This document shows, in pieces, positions 33,438 through 42,344 of a DNA stretch of 46,196 nt. Position 1 is the stretch's first letter, and each line of letters begins with the position of its first letter. Below the pieces are notes generated by a model. It did not search any database, had not been told where the DNA came from, and saw only the letters and a list, made by a program, of their open reading frames with translations. Made by a program: the position numbers and the translations under genes. Source of the stretch: an uncultured Lachnospiraceae bacterium (GTDB lineage: Bacteria > Bacillota > Clostridia > Lachnospirales > Lachnospiraceae); NCBI GenBank assembly GCA_946544235.1, contig CAMNMC010000074.1:1-46196 (forward strand). The letters are read 5' to 3'.

Positions 33438-34832
33438 ATGAAAAAGAAAATGATCATTATTGGTGCCGGGGCGGCAGGGCTTATGGCTGCTTATTCAGCT
33501 TCGGATACTTACGATGTTACGATAATTGAAAAAAACGAAAAGGCCGGTAAGAAGATATATATTACCGGTAAAGGACGTTGCAACCTTACAAATGCCTGCG
33601 ACAGGGAGGAGTTTATGAATAATGTTGTTCATAATAATAAATTCCTTTACAGCTCGCTGGCGGCGTTTGATCAGAAGGCTGTTATGGACCTTTTTGAATC
33701 TCTCGGAATGCCAATTAAGGTTGAAAGAGGCAACAGAGTATTTCCTGTTTCGGACAGAGCTTCTGATGTAACCAAAGCACTGACGGATGAACTGAATAAA
33801 CGCAGGGTGAAGATACTCTATAATACCGAAGTGCGGAATATACTGACTGAGGAAATGTCCGATTCTCAGGAGATCTCTATTTCTAATGAAAGCATATCAT
33901 CTGATAATGCCTCAAATACGGATAATAGACATGATGGAAAATCTCAAGAAATATCATATTCGGATAAATATAAAGCATCTAAGAAAAATAAAAGACCGAT
34001 CGGCCGGGTTACAGGAGTAGAGACAAGTAAAGGGCGATTCCCTGCAGACGTAGTTGTGGTAGCAACAGGCGGTCTGTCCTATCCAACAACCGGTTCGACA
34101 GGAGACGGCCTCCGCTTTGCGAAGGATCTGGGACTCAAGGTGACGGATACATATCCGGCCCTTTGCCCGCTCAATATTAAGGGTGAAGAATGTAAGGCTA
34201 TGATGGGACTTTCTTTGAAGAATGTCAGAGCAGAGTTTTATTCCGAAACAAAGAATAAAGAAAAGAAAAATAATAAAAAACTGAAGCCGTTTTATGAGGA
34301 CTTCGGAGAGATGCTCTTTACTCATTTCGGAGTAAGTGGGCCGATAGTTCTTTCGGCTTCCAATTATATTTGTGATCATGATAACGAAGAACTGTATATG
34401 GTCATAGACCTTAAACCGGCGCTCAGCATGGATGAACTTATTGCAAGGATAGAAAGAGATTTTTCGGCATTTCATCTCAGAGAATTCAGTAATTCTCTTG
34501 GACAGCTTCTTCCGAGATTAATGATTCCTGTGATCATAGAAAGATCCGGTATAAAGCCGGATAAAAAGGTGAGTAATATTTCTGCTGATGAGATTAAACG
34601 TCTCGCTGAATGTCTGAAGAATTTCAGACTGGATATAATAGGGCTCAGAAGCTATAACGAGGCTATAATCACAAGAGGTGGTGTGGCTATCAGTGAGATA
34701 GATCCGAAGACCATGGAATCAAAGAAAATAGCTGGTCTCAGGTTTGCCGGAGAAGTGATCGATCTGGATGCCAAAACAGGTGGATTTAATCTTCAGATTG
34801 CATGGAGTACAGGACATGCTGCCGGAAGATAA
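33438..34832 (+). CDS. FAD-dependent flavoprotein, HI0933/YhiN family
   Basis: The 464-residue protein opens with the dinucleotide-binding motif IIGAGAAGLMAA and the family segment GKGRCNLTNA. VVATGGLSYPTTGSTGDG and a C-terminal ITRGGVAISEIDPKTMESK and GFNLQIAWSTGHAAG follow. These mark the HI0933-like flavoproteins, whose reaction is not established. It is about 55 residues longer than usual because of a Ser/Asp/Asn/Lys-rich insertion at about residues 138-187. AAGGG lies before the ATG. It seems to be transcribed alone or with the next gene. Confidence 0.88.
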   Translation: MKKKMIIIGAGAAGLMAAYSASDTYDVTIIEKNEKAGKKIYITGKGRCNLTNACDREEFMNNVVHNNKFLYSSLAAFDQKAVMDLFESLGMPIKVERGNRVFPVSDRASDVTKALTDELNKRRVKILYNTEVRNILTEEMSDSQEISISNESISSDNASNTDNRHDGKSQEISYSDKYKASKKNKRPIGRVTGVETSKGRFPADVVVVATGGLSYPTTGSTGDGLRFAKDLGLKVTDTYPALCPLNIKGEECKAMMGLSLKNVRAEFYSETKNKEKKNNKKLKPFYEDFGEMLFTHFGVSGPIVLSASNYICDHDNEELYMVIDLKPALSMDELIARIERDFSAFHLREFSNSLGQLLPRLMIPVIIERSGIKPDKKVSNISADEIKRLAECLKNFRLDIIGLRSYNEAIITRGGVAISEIDPKTMESKKIAGLRFAGEVIDLDAKTGGFNLQIAWSTGHAAGR

Positions 34833-34909
34833 ATGTAGCATTTCCCTCTATAAATGTGGTATAATATATTTGGTATTTTGTATATATTTTAAAGAAGGAG
34901 GGTTACGGT

Positions 34910-36244
34910 ATGAATATTGATCAGGTTGCATTTGGGCAGGTAGCAATAACACTCGCAAAAAACTATGACAGCATGTATTACGTTGATATTGAATCTGATA
35001 ATTTTATAGAATTCTTTCATTCACAAATGCTGAACGAAATGAATCTCCCCGAACAGGGAACCAACTTTTTTGAATTCATGAGAGAACAGACATACAGGGT
35101 CGTTCATCCGGATGATCAGGGATATATTCTTAAGCTTCTTGACAAGGATTCTTTACTTGGCAAGTTAAAAGAAAATAACTCCAGTATAGCTGTTTGCAGG
35201 TTCATACTGAGCGGAGAGATCTTTCATATCTGTCATGTCAGCATTCTTTGTGAAGATGGCAAACATATTCTTGGCTGTATCAAGAATATAGAAAATGAGT
35301 ATCAGGAAAGAGAAGCACAGGATCAGATCCTTCAGTCAGTTGAACGACTGGCAAGAATGGATGAACTGACAGGAATAAAAAACAAAAACGCATATACCGA
35401 ACGTGTTAATGAGATAGAATTCATGATACGTAATAAGGATGTTGATATGGATTTTGCTGTTGTAATGTGTGATATCAATGACCTGAAACGTATAAATGAT
35501 ACAATGGGACACAGCTTCGGTGATGAATCAATCCAGAAGGCAAGCCGAATGATTGGTGACATTTATGAAAACAGTTCGGTATACAGGATTGGCGGCGATG
35601 AGTTTGTTGTCATCGTAAATGGTGATGATTATACAAAGAGAGATCATTTGTTTTATAAACTCCGTAAGGAATCCGAAACAAATGCAAAACTTCGTTCCGG
35701 ACCTGTAATTGCATGCGGTATGGCTGTATATAACGCGACTGTAGACAAAGGATATTATGAAGTATTTGAACGCGCGGATCGTCATATGTATGACAACAAG
35801 AAGAAGCTAAAATCAGGTAATTATGCCGGCGTTATTTTAAGACCTGAAGTGGAAAATGCGACCATTCCTAGCAGCAGAAGAAGAAGTCTCGATAAGCTGT
35901 TTGGAGCTATGTATACCATGGCCGGAGACGGATATGTATTTCTGACTGATCTGAGATACAGCTATTCAAGATGGTCACTTTCGCTGGTTAATGATTTCGG
36001 TCTTCAGTCTGAATATATGTATCACGTTGAAAAGATATGGGAGAACTGTATACATCCTGATGATCGGGAAAGATATCATGAGGTTGTTAATTCTGTACTG
36101 CAGAGAGATTCAGTTCTTTACTCTATCAGTTATCGAGCGCAGAAAGCTGACGGTACATATGTTATCCTCAAGCCGAGAGGATTTATTTTGAATGATAATG
36201 ATGGTGTTCCGGAATATTTTGGTGGAATAATCATACCACAATAA
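34910..36244 (+). CDS. PAS-GGDEF-PAS diguanylate cyclase
   Basis: The protein should make cyclic di-GMP in the cytoplasm. Of 444 residues, the first 140 form a PAS-like sensor domain (HPDD at about 64). The GGDEF domain spans about 145-310 with the intact active-site GGDEF at 228-232 and the metal-binding DINDLK upstream. A second PAS_3-like domain fills the C-terminus (about 330-444, with a second HPDD). No RxxD inhibitory site precedes GGDEF. No signal peptide or membrane segment is seen. AGGAGGG precedes the ATG. A PAS domain after the cyclase is less usual than before it. Confidence 0.88.
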   Translation: MNIDQVAFGQVAITLAKNYDSMYYVDIESDNFIEFFHSQMLNEMNLPEQGTNFFEFMREQTYRVVHPDDQGYILKLLDKDSLLGKLKENNSSIAVCRFILSGEIFHICHVSILCEDGKHILGCIKNIENEYQEREAQDQILQSVERLARMDELTGIKNKNAYTERVNEIEFMIRNKDVDMDFAVVMCDINDLKRINDTMGHSFGDESIQKASRMIGDIYENSSVYRIGGDEFVVIVNGDDYTKRDHLFYKLRKESETNAKLRSGPVIACGMAVYNATVDKGYYEVFERADRHMYDNKKKLKSGNYAGVILRPEVENATIPSSRRRSLDKLFGAMYTMAGDGYVFLTDLRYSYSRWSLSLVNDFGLQSEYMYHVEKIWENCIHPDDRERYHEVVNSVLQRDSVLYSISYRAQKADGTYVILKPRGFILNDNDGVPEYFGGIIIPQ

Positions 36245-36247
36245 ACT

Positions 36248-36310
36248 AATATTTCGCAGTATATAACACAGACAGTGTTAATACTGTATATTATCTGTTG
36301 GGCGAAATAT
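36248..36310 (+). repeat. Nested hairpin between cyclase and cmk
   Basis: TATTTCGC (36250-36257) pairs with GCGAAATA (36302-36309). Inside, CAGTA can pair with TACTG, and AACAC with GTGTT. It is probably a processing signal or weak terminator after the cyclase gene. No T run follows. Confidence 0.45.
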
Positions 36311-36356
36311 ATTATTGACACCAACATCATAAATTTACACGCATAAGGAGAATGTC

Positions 36357-37022
36357 ATGAATATAGCAATTGACGGACCTGCAGGGGCAGGCAAGAGCAC
36401 AATAGCCAGACTGGCTGCAAAAAAACTTGGATTTATTTATGTTGATACAGGAGCAATGTACAGAGCTATCGCTCTCTATCTTATCTGGAAGGAAACAGAT
36501 ATATATGATGAAGAAGCTCTCACCAAAGCTCTGGACAGAGTGAAGATAAATATAGTTTACGAAAAGGGCGTTCAGCACGTATTTCTAAATCTTCAGGATG
36601 TATCAGCTGAAATAAGGAGCGAGAAGGTCAGCATCATGGCTTCAAAATCATCAGCCCTTCTTCCTGTCAGGAACAAACTCCTCGATATCCAGCGTGATAT
36701 TGCTGCAAAGAACGATGTTATTATGGATGGCAGAGACATCGGAACAAATATTCTTCCAAATGCAGAAGTTAAGATCTATCTCGATGCATCTCCTGATGTA
36801 AGAGCAAAGAGAAGATATGACGAGATGAGAAATAAAGGTGAAAAGCCTGACCTTGAATCAATCAAGACAAATATCATCGCAAGAGACGAGCAGGATATGA
36901 ACAGAAAACTCGCTCCGCTCAAGAAGGCAGATGACGCTATCCTCATCGACAGCTCATATATGTCGATAGATGAAGTGGTAGAGGAAATCATCTCTCTTGC
37001 TAAGAAAGCTGAGAATCAATAA
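36357..37022 (+). CDS. cmk: Cytidylate kinase
   Basis: Cmk phosphorylates CMP and dCMP. The 221-residue protein begins with the P-loop GPAGAGKST (residues 7-15). It then shows YVDTGAMYRAIAL, the SA-x2-R-type segment VSAEIRSEKVS, and MDGRDIGTNILPNAEVKIYLDAS. AAGGAG precedes the ATG. It is followed 104 bases later by ispH-S1, a gene order (cmk-ispH-rpsA) common in Clostridia. Confidence 0.97.
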   Translation: MNIAIDGPAGAGKSTIARLAAKKLGFIYVDTGAMYRAIALYLIWKETDIYDEEALTKALDRVKINIVYEKGVQHVFLNLQDVSAEIRSEKVSIMASKSSALLPVRNKLLDIQRDIAAKNDVIMDGRDIGTNILPNAEVKIYLDASPDVRAKRRYDEMRNKGEKPDLESIKTNIIARDEQDMNRKLAPLKKADDAILIDSSYMSIDEVVEEIISLAKKAENQ

Positions 37023-37030
37023 AACTTTAG

Positions 37031-37098
37031 ATTACTCCAAATAAAGCCTCTGAAGGCGTATTCTTGCTACAACTGAAGAGGCTTTATTTTGGAGTAAT
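37031..37098 (+). repeat. Conserved-tip hairpin, copy 2
   Basis: A stem of about 21 bp with one bulged base pairs 37031-37052 with 37077-37098. Its inner part, CTCTGAAGGCGTATTCTTGC and the returning CTGAAGAGG, is almost the same as in the hairpin at 31619-31691. Here two bases differ (AA for GC), which breaks half of the apical stem. It lies between cmk and ispH, without a T run. Confidence 0.8.
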
Positions 37099-37125
37099 TA
37101 TACACTGTTTATAGGAGAACAATCG

Positions 37126-39192
37126 TTGAAAGTAATCGTAGCAAAAAAAGCCGGCTTCTGCTTCGGCGTAAAAAGAGCAGTAGACACTGCTTTCAAAGCA
37201 GCAGAAGATGAAGCGGAAGATAAAAAGCCCGTATTTACATTCGGTCCTATCATTCATAATAAAGAGGTTGTCGCTGAACTCGCCAAACATGGTGTCGGAA
37301 TGGTAGATTCACTCAATGAATTAGAAAAGCTCCCTGTTTCCAAGATTATAATCAGATCTCATGGGGTGGGGAGGGATATTCTTACAAGTATCGAGAAGAT
37401 GGGCCATGAAGTGATTGATGCAACCTGTCCCTTTGTGAAAAATATTCACAAGAAGGCTGATGAATCAACCGGCGAAGGGAAAACGCTTATTATTACAGGA
37501 GACCCCGATCATCCTGAGGTTCAGGGTATAAAAGGGTGGTGTAACAATGAACCTTTCATTATCAGTGAAGTATCGGATATCGATAAACTTCCTGAGAAAA
37601 TTGACGGTCAGTTGACGGTTGTTTCGCAAACAACATTTAATGCAAAAAAATTTAAAGATATAGTTGAATTATTGCATAAAAAATATTATAATATCATTGT
37701 TTGTAATACTATCTGCAATGCGACAGCTGAGAGACAGGAAGAAGCGGAGAAGCTTTCGGCCCAGGTTGATGTAATGATCGTTATTGGAGACAAGAGTAGC
37801 TCAAACACAAAAAAACTATATGAAATAAGCAGACAGCAATGTAAAAATACTTACTATATACAGACACTTAATGACTTGGATTTGACTGTTATTGAATCCG
37901 CTAGTAGGGTAGGTATTACTGCTGGGGCATCTACCCCGAGAAATATTATTAAGGAGGTTCATGACAGCATGTCGGAAGCAAACGAATTTGAAAAATTATT
38001 ACAGGAAGAGGAGAATTTCTCTATCAGAACAGGCCAGATAGTAGAAGGTACTGTTATCGGTGTTAAGCCGGAGGAGATAATTGTCGATATCCACTATAAA
38101 TCAGAAGGTATCGTTACAAGAGAAGAGTATTCAAATACTCCAAACATTGATCTCACAACAATCGTTAAAGAAGGAGATCCTATCACAGTTAAGGTTATTA
38201 AGACCAATGATGGTGAAGGACAGGTTGTTCTTTCATACAAGAGAATCGCAGCTGAGAAGGCATATGCTAAGCTCGAGGAAGCATTTAACAACGAAGAAGT
38301 TCTTAAGGGAACAGTAACTCAGGCTCTTCAGGGCGGCCTCAGTGTTACAGTTGATGAGTGCAAGATATTTATTCCTGCAAGCCTCGTATCTGATACTTAT
38401 GAGAGAGATCTCAAGAAGTATGAGGGTCAGGAAGTTGAATTCGTTCTTACAGAGTTCAATATCGCAAAGAGAAGATTTATCGGTAACAGAAAGAAGATCA
38501 TCGTTGAGAGAAAGACAGCTCTTGCTAAGGAGCTCTTTGATCGTATCGAGGTTGGTCAGACAGTTGAAGGTACAGTTAAGAATGTAACAAACTTTGGCGC
38601 ATTCATCGATCTCGGTGGTGCAGACGGACTTCTTCATATCTCTGAGATGTCTTGGGGAAGAGTTGATAATCCAAAGAAGCTCTTCAATGTTGGCGATAAG
38701 GTAACAGCATTTATCAAGGACATCAAGGGTGACAAGATTGCACTTTCACTTAAGTTTGAAGATCAGAATCCATGGCTTTCAGCTGAGGATAAATATACAA
38801 TCGGCAGTGTTGTAACAGGTAAGGTTGCAAGAATGACAGATTTCGGTGCTTTCGTAGTACTTGAGCCTGGTATCGATGCACTCCTTCATGTTTCACAGAT
38901 CGCTCTTAAGAGAATTGAGAAGCCATCTGACGTTCTTAAGGTTGGTGATGAGATCACAGCTAAGGTTGTTGATTTCAAGCCTGCTGATAAGAAGATCAGT
39001 CTCAGCATCAAGGCTTACCTTAAGGATCAGGGAATAGAGCCTGAAGAGGACTATGATGAGCCTGTAACAAGCGCTGAAGAAGTTGCTGAGTATGCAGCAG
39101 TTGATGAAGTTGCTGATGAAGTAGTTGAAGAATCGGCTGAGGTTGCTGAAGAGGCAGCTGAAGAAGTTGCTGAAGCAGCTACAGAGGAGTAA
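37126..39192 (+). CDS. ispH: IspH (HMB-PP reductase) fused to four S1 RNA-binding domains
   Basis: The first 285 residues are IspH, the last enzyme of the MEP isoprenoid pathway, with iron-sulfur cysteines at 12 (GFCFGV), 101 (DATCPF) and 197 (NTICNAT). From about residue 300, four S1 domains follow, the third and fourth having the full NFGAFIDLGG/DFGAFVVLEPG pattern. The final 50 residues are Glu/Ala/Val-rich and acidic. Total length is 688. The start is TTG at 37126 behind AGGAG, because the conserved IspH N-terminus begins there. This fusion is known from Clostridia. The S1 part probably acts as ribosomal S1-like protein. Confidence 0.95.
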   Translation: MKVIVAKKAGFCFGVKRAVDTAFKAAEDEAEDKKPVFTFGPIIHNKEVVAELAKHGVGMVDSLNELEKLPVSKIIIRSHGVGRDILTSIEKMGHEVIDATCPFVKNIHKKADESTGEGKTLIITGDPDHPEVQGIKGWCNNEPFIISEVSDIDKLPEKIDGQLTVVSQTTFNAKKFKDIVELLHKKYYNIIVCNTICNATAERQEEAEKLSAQVDVMIVIGDKSSSNTKKLYEISRQQCKNTYYIQTLNDLDLTVIESASRVGITAGASTPRNIIKEVHDSMSEANEFEKLLQEEENFSIRTGQIVEGTVIGVKPEEIIVDIHYKSEGIVTREEYSNTPNIDLTTIVKEGDPITVKVIKTNDGEGQVVLSYKRIAAEKAYAKLEEAFNNEEVLKGTVTQALQGGLSVTVDECKIFIPASLVSDTYERDLKKYEGQEVEFVLTEFNIAKRRFIGNRKKIIVERKTALAKELFDRIEVGQTVEGTVKNVTNFGAFIDLGGADGLLHISEMSWGRVDNPKKLFNVGDKVTAFIKDIKGDKIALSLKFEDQNPWLSAEDKYTIGSVVTGKVARMTDFGAFVVLEPGIDALLHVSQIALKRIEKPSDVLKVGDEITAKVVDFKPADKKISLSIKAYLKDQGIEPEEDYDEPVTSAEEVAEYAAVDEVADEVVEESAEVAEEAAEEVAEAATEE

Positions 39193-39215
39193 TCCAATAT
39201 TTAATGAATCATATG

Positions 39216-39252
39216 ATGACAGGGGTTGCGAATAACGATCCCTGTCATTTTT
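39216..39252 (+). terminator. ispH-S1 terminator
   Basis: ATGACAGGG (39216-39224) pairs with CCCTGTCAT (39240-39248) around a 15-base loop and runs into TTTTT. It is an intrinsic terminator 23 bases after the stop. Confidence 0.85.
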
Positions 39253-39358
39253 AAATATTATAAGAAACTGTGTTTCTATTATATAAAAATTCTATGGAAG
39301 ATGTTTCTAGGCACGAAATGATGATATCAAAAAATATCATAAATAATTAAAATAATTA

Positions 39359-39387
39359 TTGATTTAATAGATTTCGTGTGATATATT
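39359..39387 (+). promoter_or_regulatory. rplS promoter and leader
   Basis: TTGATT (39359-39364), a 17-base spacer and TATATT (39382-39387) suggest a start near 39394 and a leader of about 80 bases. The leader has a small CCG/CGG hairpin. Autoregulatory L19 leaders exist in Firmicutes, but I cannot confirm one here. Confidence 0.4.
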
Positions 39388-39474
39388 ATAACAGTTGCAA
39401 AAGAAAGATGGTCCGCTGTATCGGTTTTATGATAGAAAGAACATCGAATATTTAATATACGGAGGTTGATTTCG

Positions 39475-39828
39475 ATGAACAATAGTGAAATCATGAAGAG
39501 CATAGAAAAGGCTCAGGAAAGAGAAACAGTTTTCACATTTAATGTAGGTGATACAGTTAAGGTATCAGCTCTCATTAAGGAAGGAAACAGAGAAAGAATC
39601 CAGGCTTTCGAAGGAACAGTTATCAAGATTCAGGGTACTGGATCAAGAAAGACATTCACAGTTAGAAAGAACTCTAACGGTGTAGGTGTTGAGAAAACAT
39701 GGCCACTTCACTCACCACTTATTGAGAAGGTTGAGGTTGTCAGAAGAGGTAAGGTTAGAAGATCTAAACTTAATTATCTCCGCGACAGAGTTGGTAAGAG
39801 TGCGAGAGTTAAGGAAATCGTTAAATAA
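39475..39828 (+). CDS. rplS: 50S ribosomal protein L19
   Basis: L19 sits at the 30S-50S interface. The 117-residue protein shows [52 protein letters not shown] and a basic C-terminus with [16 protein letters not shown] 39475 lies nine bases after GGAGG. An upstream in-frame start would place the GGAGG inside the gene, so it is rejected. A terminator follows, then a signal peptidase gene, as in many Firmicutes. Confidence 0.98.
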   Translation: MNNSEIMKSIEKAQERETVFTFNVGDTVKVSALIKEGNRERIQAFEGTVIKIQGTGSRKTFTVRKNSNGVGVEKTWPLHSPLIEKVEVVRRGKVRRSKLNYLRDRVGKSARVKEIVK

Positions 39829-39841
39829 TTATCTAAGTATG

Positions 39842-39870
39842 ACCGGAGTATTATTTACTCCGGTTATTCT
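39842..39870 (+). terminator. rplS terminator
   Basis: ACCGGAGTA (39842-39850) pairs with TACTCCGGT (39856-39864) around TTATT, followed by TATTCTTTG. It is a probable intrinsic terminator. Confidence 0.8.
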
Positions 39871-39926
39871 TTGTATTATACTAAAATACGTTAAAATTGA
39901 CTTTAGTTTTGAGGCTGCTGATCGAT

Positions 39927-40520
39927 ATGAGTTCCGACAGAAAAAAGAACATAACAAAGTTTACACTTCGTAAGGAAGGTACAAAACCGAAAAAGAAAAA
40001 TAAGAAGCTTAGAAAAATAGAGCAGATGATCATTCTTGTGGCTTCAGCTCTTGTTCTGGGCTATGCTTTTGTTGTCTTTATGTTTCAGACCGTTGAGATG
40101 GTCGGACCTTCGATGCAGGGAACCATAAATGATGGTGAAACTGTTGTCGTGAGCAAAATCGGCAAGCTGCTTCATGGAGTAAATAAGAATGATGTTGTTG
40201 CCGTAAAGAAAAGTAAGGACAAGTATTACAGCATCAAACGTGTTGTTGCCGTTCCGGGTGATAAGGTTAAGATCAACGGCGGCAGACTATATATCAATAA
40301 TGAATTATATGAATTAAAATCCGGAGATATCATTGTTAATCCCGGCAAGGCTTCATCGGAGATAGAACTCCAGGATAATGAGTATTTTCTTCTGGGTGAT
40401 AATGTCAATAACAGCGATGATTCGAGGTTTTCTAACATGGGAATAGTCCAGAAAACTGATATAACCGGAATTGTTATTTATAGAATAAAACCGTGGTCAA
40501 AACGAAGTACGATCAAATAA
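39927..40520 (+). CDS. lepB: Signal peptidase I (first copy)
   Basis: The enzyme removes signal peptides at the outer face of the membrane. The 197-residue protein has a basic N-terminal tail of about 33 residues, one membrane segment (about 34-52), catalytic Ser62 (VGPSMQGT) and catalytic Lys104 (SIKRVVAVPGD). LLGDNVNNSDDSR is the conserved late motif. ATG 39927 is preferred because the earlier in-frame start lacks a ribosome binding site and overlaps the rplS terminator region. Its GAGG is 12 bases away, so expression may be modest. Confidence 0.93.
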   Translation: MSSDRKKNITKFTLRKEGTKPKKKNKKLRKIEQMIILVASALVLGYAFVVFMFQTVEMVGPSMQGTINDGETVVVSKIGKLLHGVNKNDVVAVKKSKDKYYSIKRVVAVPGDKVKINGGRLYINNELYELKSGDIIVNPGKASSEIELQDNEYFLLGDNVNNSDDSRFSNMGIVQKTDITGIVIYRIKPWSKRSTIK

Positions 40521-40549
40521 TTACTATACTGATATAGAAGAGGAAAAAA

Positions 40550-41437
40550 ATGAAAAAACTATTTGGCGGTATAAATCTGACATATCCAAAGCTTATAATA
40601 TTTGCACTGATAGCAGCTGTTTATACAGCTGTTATGGCTATAATCCCTGTAACAAGAGACACATCTTTCAGGGACATTTCAATATCCTTCGAGGTATGGA
40701 TACTGTTTGGAATAATCATAATCATGAACAGTAAATCGCCTGTTGATTCTGCAATCAAATGCTTCCTGTTCTTTCTGATAAGCCAGCCGTTGATATATCT
40801 TATACAGGTTCCGTTCTCTGATTTGGGATGGGGAATTTTCATATATTACAAATACTGGTTTATCTGGACACTTCTGACTATACCGATGGGCTTTATCGGA
40901 CATTTTATGAAGAAGGACAAGATGTGGGGACTGGCCATTCTTTTCCCGATTCTTATACTTCTTGCTTATCATTATATTGGATTTTTATGCGAATCCTTAA
41001 CCTTTTTCCCGTATCATATAATAAGCACGGTATTCTGTCTTGTTACACTGATACTGTATCCAATCGTTATTTTCATCGATCCGAAGGTAAAAAAGGTCGG
41101 ACTTATTATCAGTATCGTTATAATTCTGGCATCATCTGCTTATGTATTTATCAAGGGCGACAGCAGCTATAAGACATCTCTTATGTCAAATGGTTATACA
41201 ATAGATGAGACCGGTGAGGTTATTAATTTTGATGATACCTATAAGGTTTATCTTAAGGATAAAAGCTATGGTGAGCTTTCCATCGGATATGAAGATGCGC
41301 TTGAGGATTATATCATCAATGCCGACTTCAGAAAGATCGGTAAGACAGAATTTACCATTGAGGCTCCTGACGGATCCAAGAAGGTATTTACAATTGATAT
41401 AAAGAGAGATACGTATTCTTTTAAAAAGAAAAAATAA
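40550..41437 (+). CDS. Multi-pass membrane protein of unknown function
   Basis: I do not recognise the family. The 295-residue protein has about six or seven hydrophobic segments in its first 215 residues. An aqueous C-terminal domain of about 80 residues (ETGEVINFDDTYKVYLKDKSYGELSIGYEDALEDY and so on, possibly extracytoplasmic) ends in a lysine-rich tail. GAGG precedes the ATG. It is 29 bases after lepB and 28 before ylqF, so it is part of this operon. Its place between two signal peptidases could hint at a role in export or envelope quality control, but nothing in the sequence proves it. Confidence 0.75.
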   Translation: MKKLFGGINLTYPKLIIFALIAAVYTAVMAIIPVTRDTSFRDISISFEVWILFGIIIIMNSKSPVDSAIKCFLFFLISQPLIYLIQVPFSDLGWGIFIYYKYWFIWTLLTIPMGFIGHFMKKDKMWGLAILFPILILLAYHYIGFLCESLTFFPYHIISTVFCLVTLILYPIVIFIDPKVKKVGLIISIVIILASSAYVFIKGDSSYKTSLMSNGYTIDETGEVINFDDTYKVYLKDKSYGELSIGYEDALEDYIINADFRKIGKTEFTIEAPDGSKKVFTIDIKRDTYSFKKKK

Positions 41438-41465
41438 CGGTCATTTTGCATGAAGGAAGATAAAT

Positions 41466-42344
41466 ATGGATGCTAAGTCATTTTCACAACAGAATAATAT
41501 AAGCTGGTATCCCGGTCATATGACCAAAGCGATGCGTGAGATGGAAAAAAGCATCAAGCTCGTTGATCTGGTGATAGAGCTTCTTGATGCCAGAGTACCT
41601 CTTGCAAGCAGAAATCCTGATATTGACAGACTTGCAAACGGTAAATTCCGAATGATCATTTTAAATAAAGCTGATCTCGCTGATCCTGCCGCTACAGCAA
41701 AATGGATCGAATATTTTAAGGATAAAGGAATTCTGGCGGTAACTCTTGACTCCCGAAAAACCGGTGAGGCAAAGAAGCTGGAAAATAAAGTTCTGGAGAT
41801 CTGCAAAGAGAAATTTGAGAGAGAGAAGAGAAAAGGACTCCTGCAGAGACCTGTAAAGGCTATGGTGGCAGGCATTCCGAATGTCGGAAAGTCAACCTTT
41901 ATTAATTCTTACGTGGGCAGAGCAAGTGCAAAAACGGGCAATAAGCCGGGTGTTACCAAAGGTCTTCAGTGGATCAATCTTGGCAAAAGCATTAATCTGC
42001 TGGATACTCCTGGTGTTCTCTGGCCGAAATTTGAAAGCCGCGATACATCAATGCGTCTTGCGATTATCGGATCGATCAACGATAACATACTTAGCAAATA
42101 CGACCTTGCCGAATATCTTATAAATTATTTAATAAATAACTATTGCGGTATCATCTCAAAAAGGTATAATATTGAAGAGGTGGACACCGGTATGGTTCTG
42201 CTTGCAATAGCTGATTCAAGAAAATGCCTGATGAAGGGTGGAGAACCTGATATCGAGAAAGCTGCGGCTATTCTTATAGATGATATGAGAAACGGCAGTC
42301 TGGGCAGAATATCATTGGAAATAAATACAGGAGAAAAATCTTGA
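41466..42344 (+). CDS. ylqF: Ribosome biogenesis GTPase YlqF (RbgA)
   Basis: RbgA helps late assembly of the 50S subunit. The 292-residue protein is a circularly permuted GTPase: the G4 motif NKADL comes first (about residue 64), then G1 GIPNVGKST (about 136-144) and G3 DTPGVLWP. WYPGHMTKAMREM near the N-terminus is the family signature. AAGGAAG precedes the ATG. The stop overlaps the TTG start of the second signal peptidase by four bases. Confidence 0.97.
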   Translation: MDAKSFSQQNNISWYPGHMTKAMREMEKSIKLVDLVIELLDARVPLASRNPDIDRLANGKFRMIILNKADLADPAATAKWIEYFKDKGILAVTLDSRKTGEAKKLENKVLEICKEKFEREKRKGLLQRPVKAMVAGIPNVGKSTFINSYVGRASAKTGNKPGVTKGLQWINLGKSINLLDTPGVLWPKFESRDTSMRLAIIGSINDNILSKYDLAEYLINYLINNYCGIISKRYNIEEVDTGMVLLAIADSRKCLMKGGEPDIEKAAAILIDDMRNGSLGRISLEINTGEKS

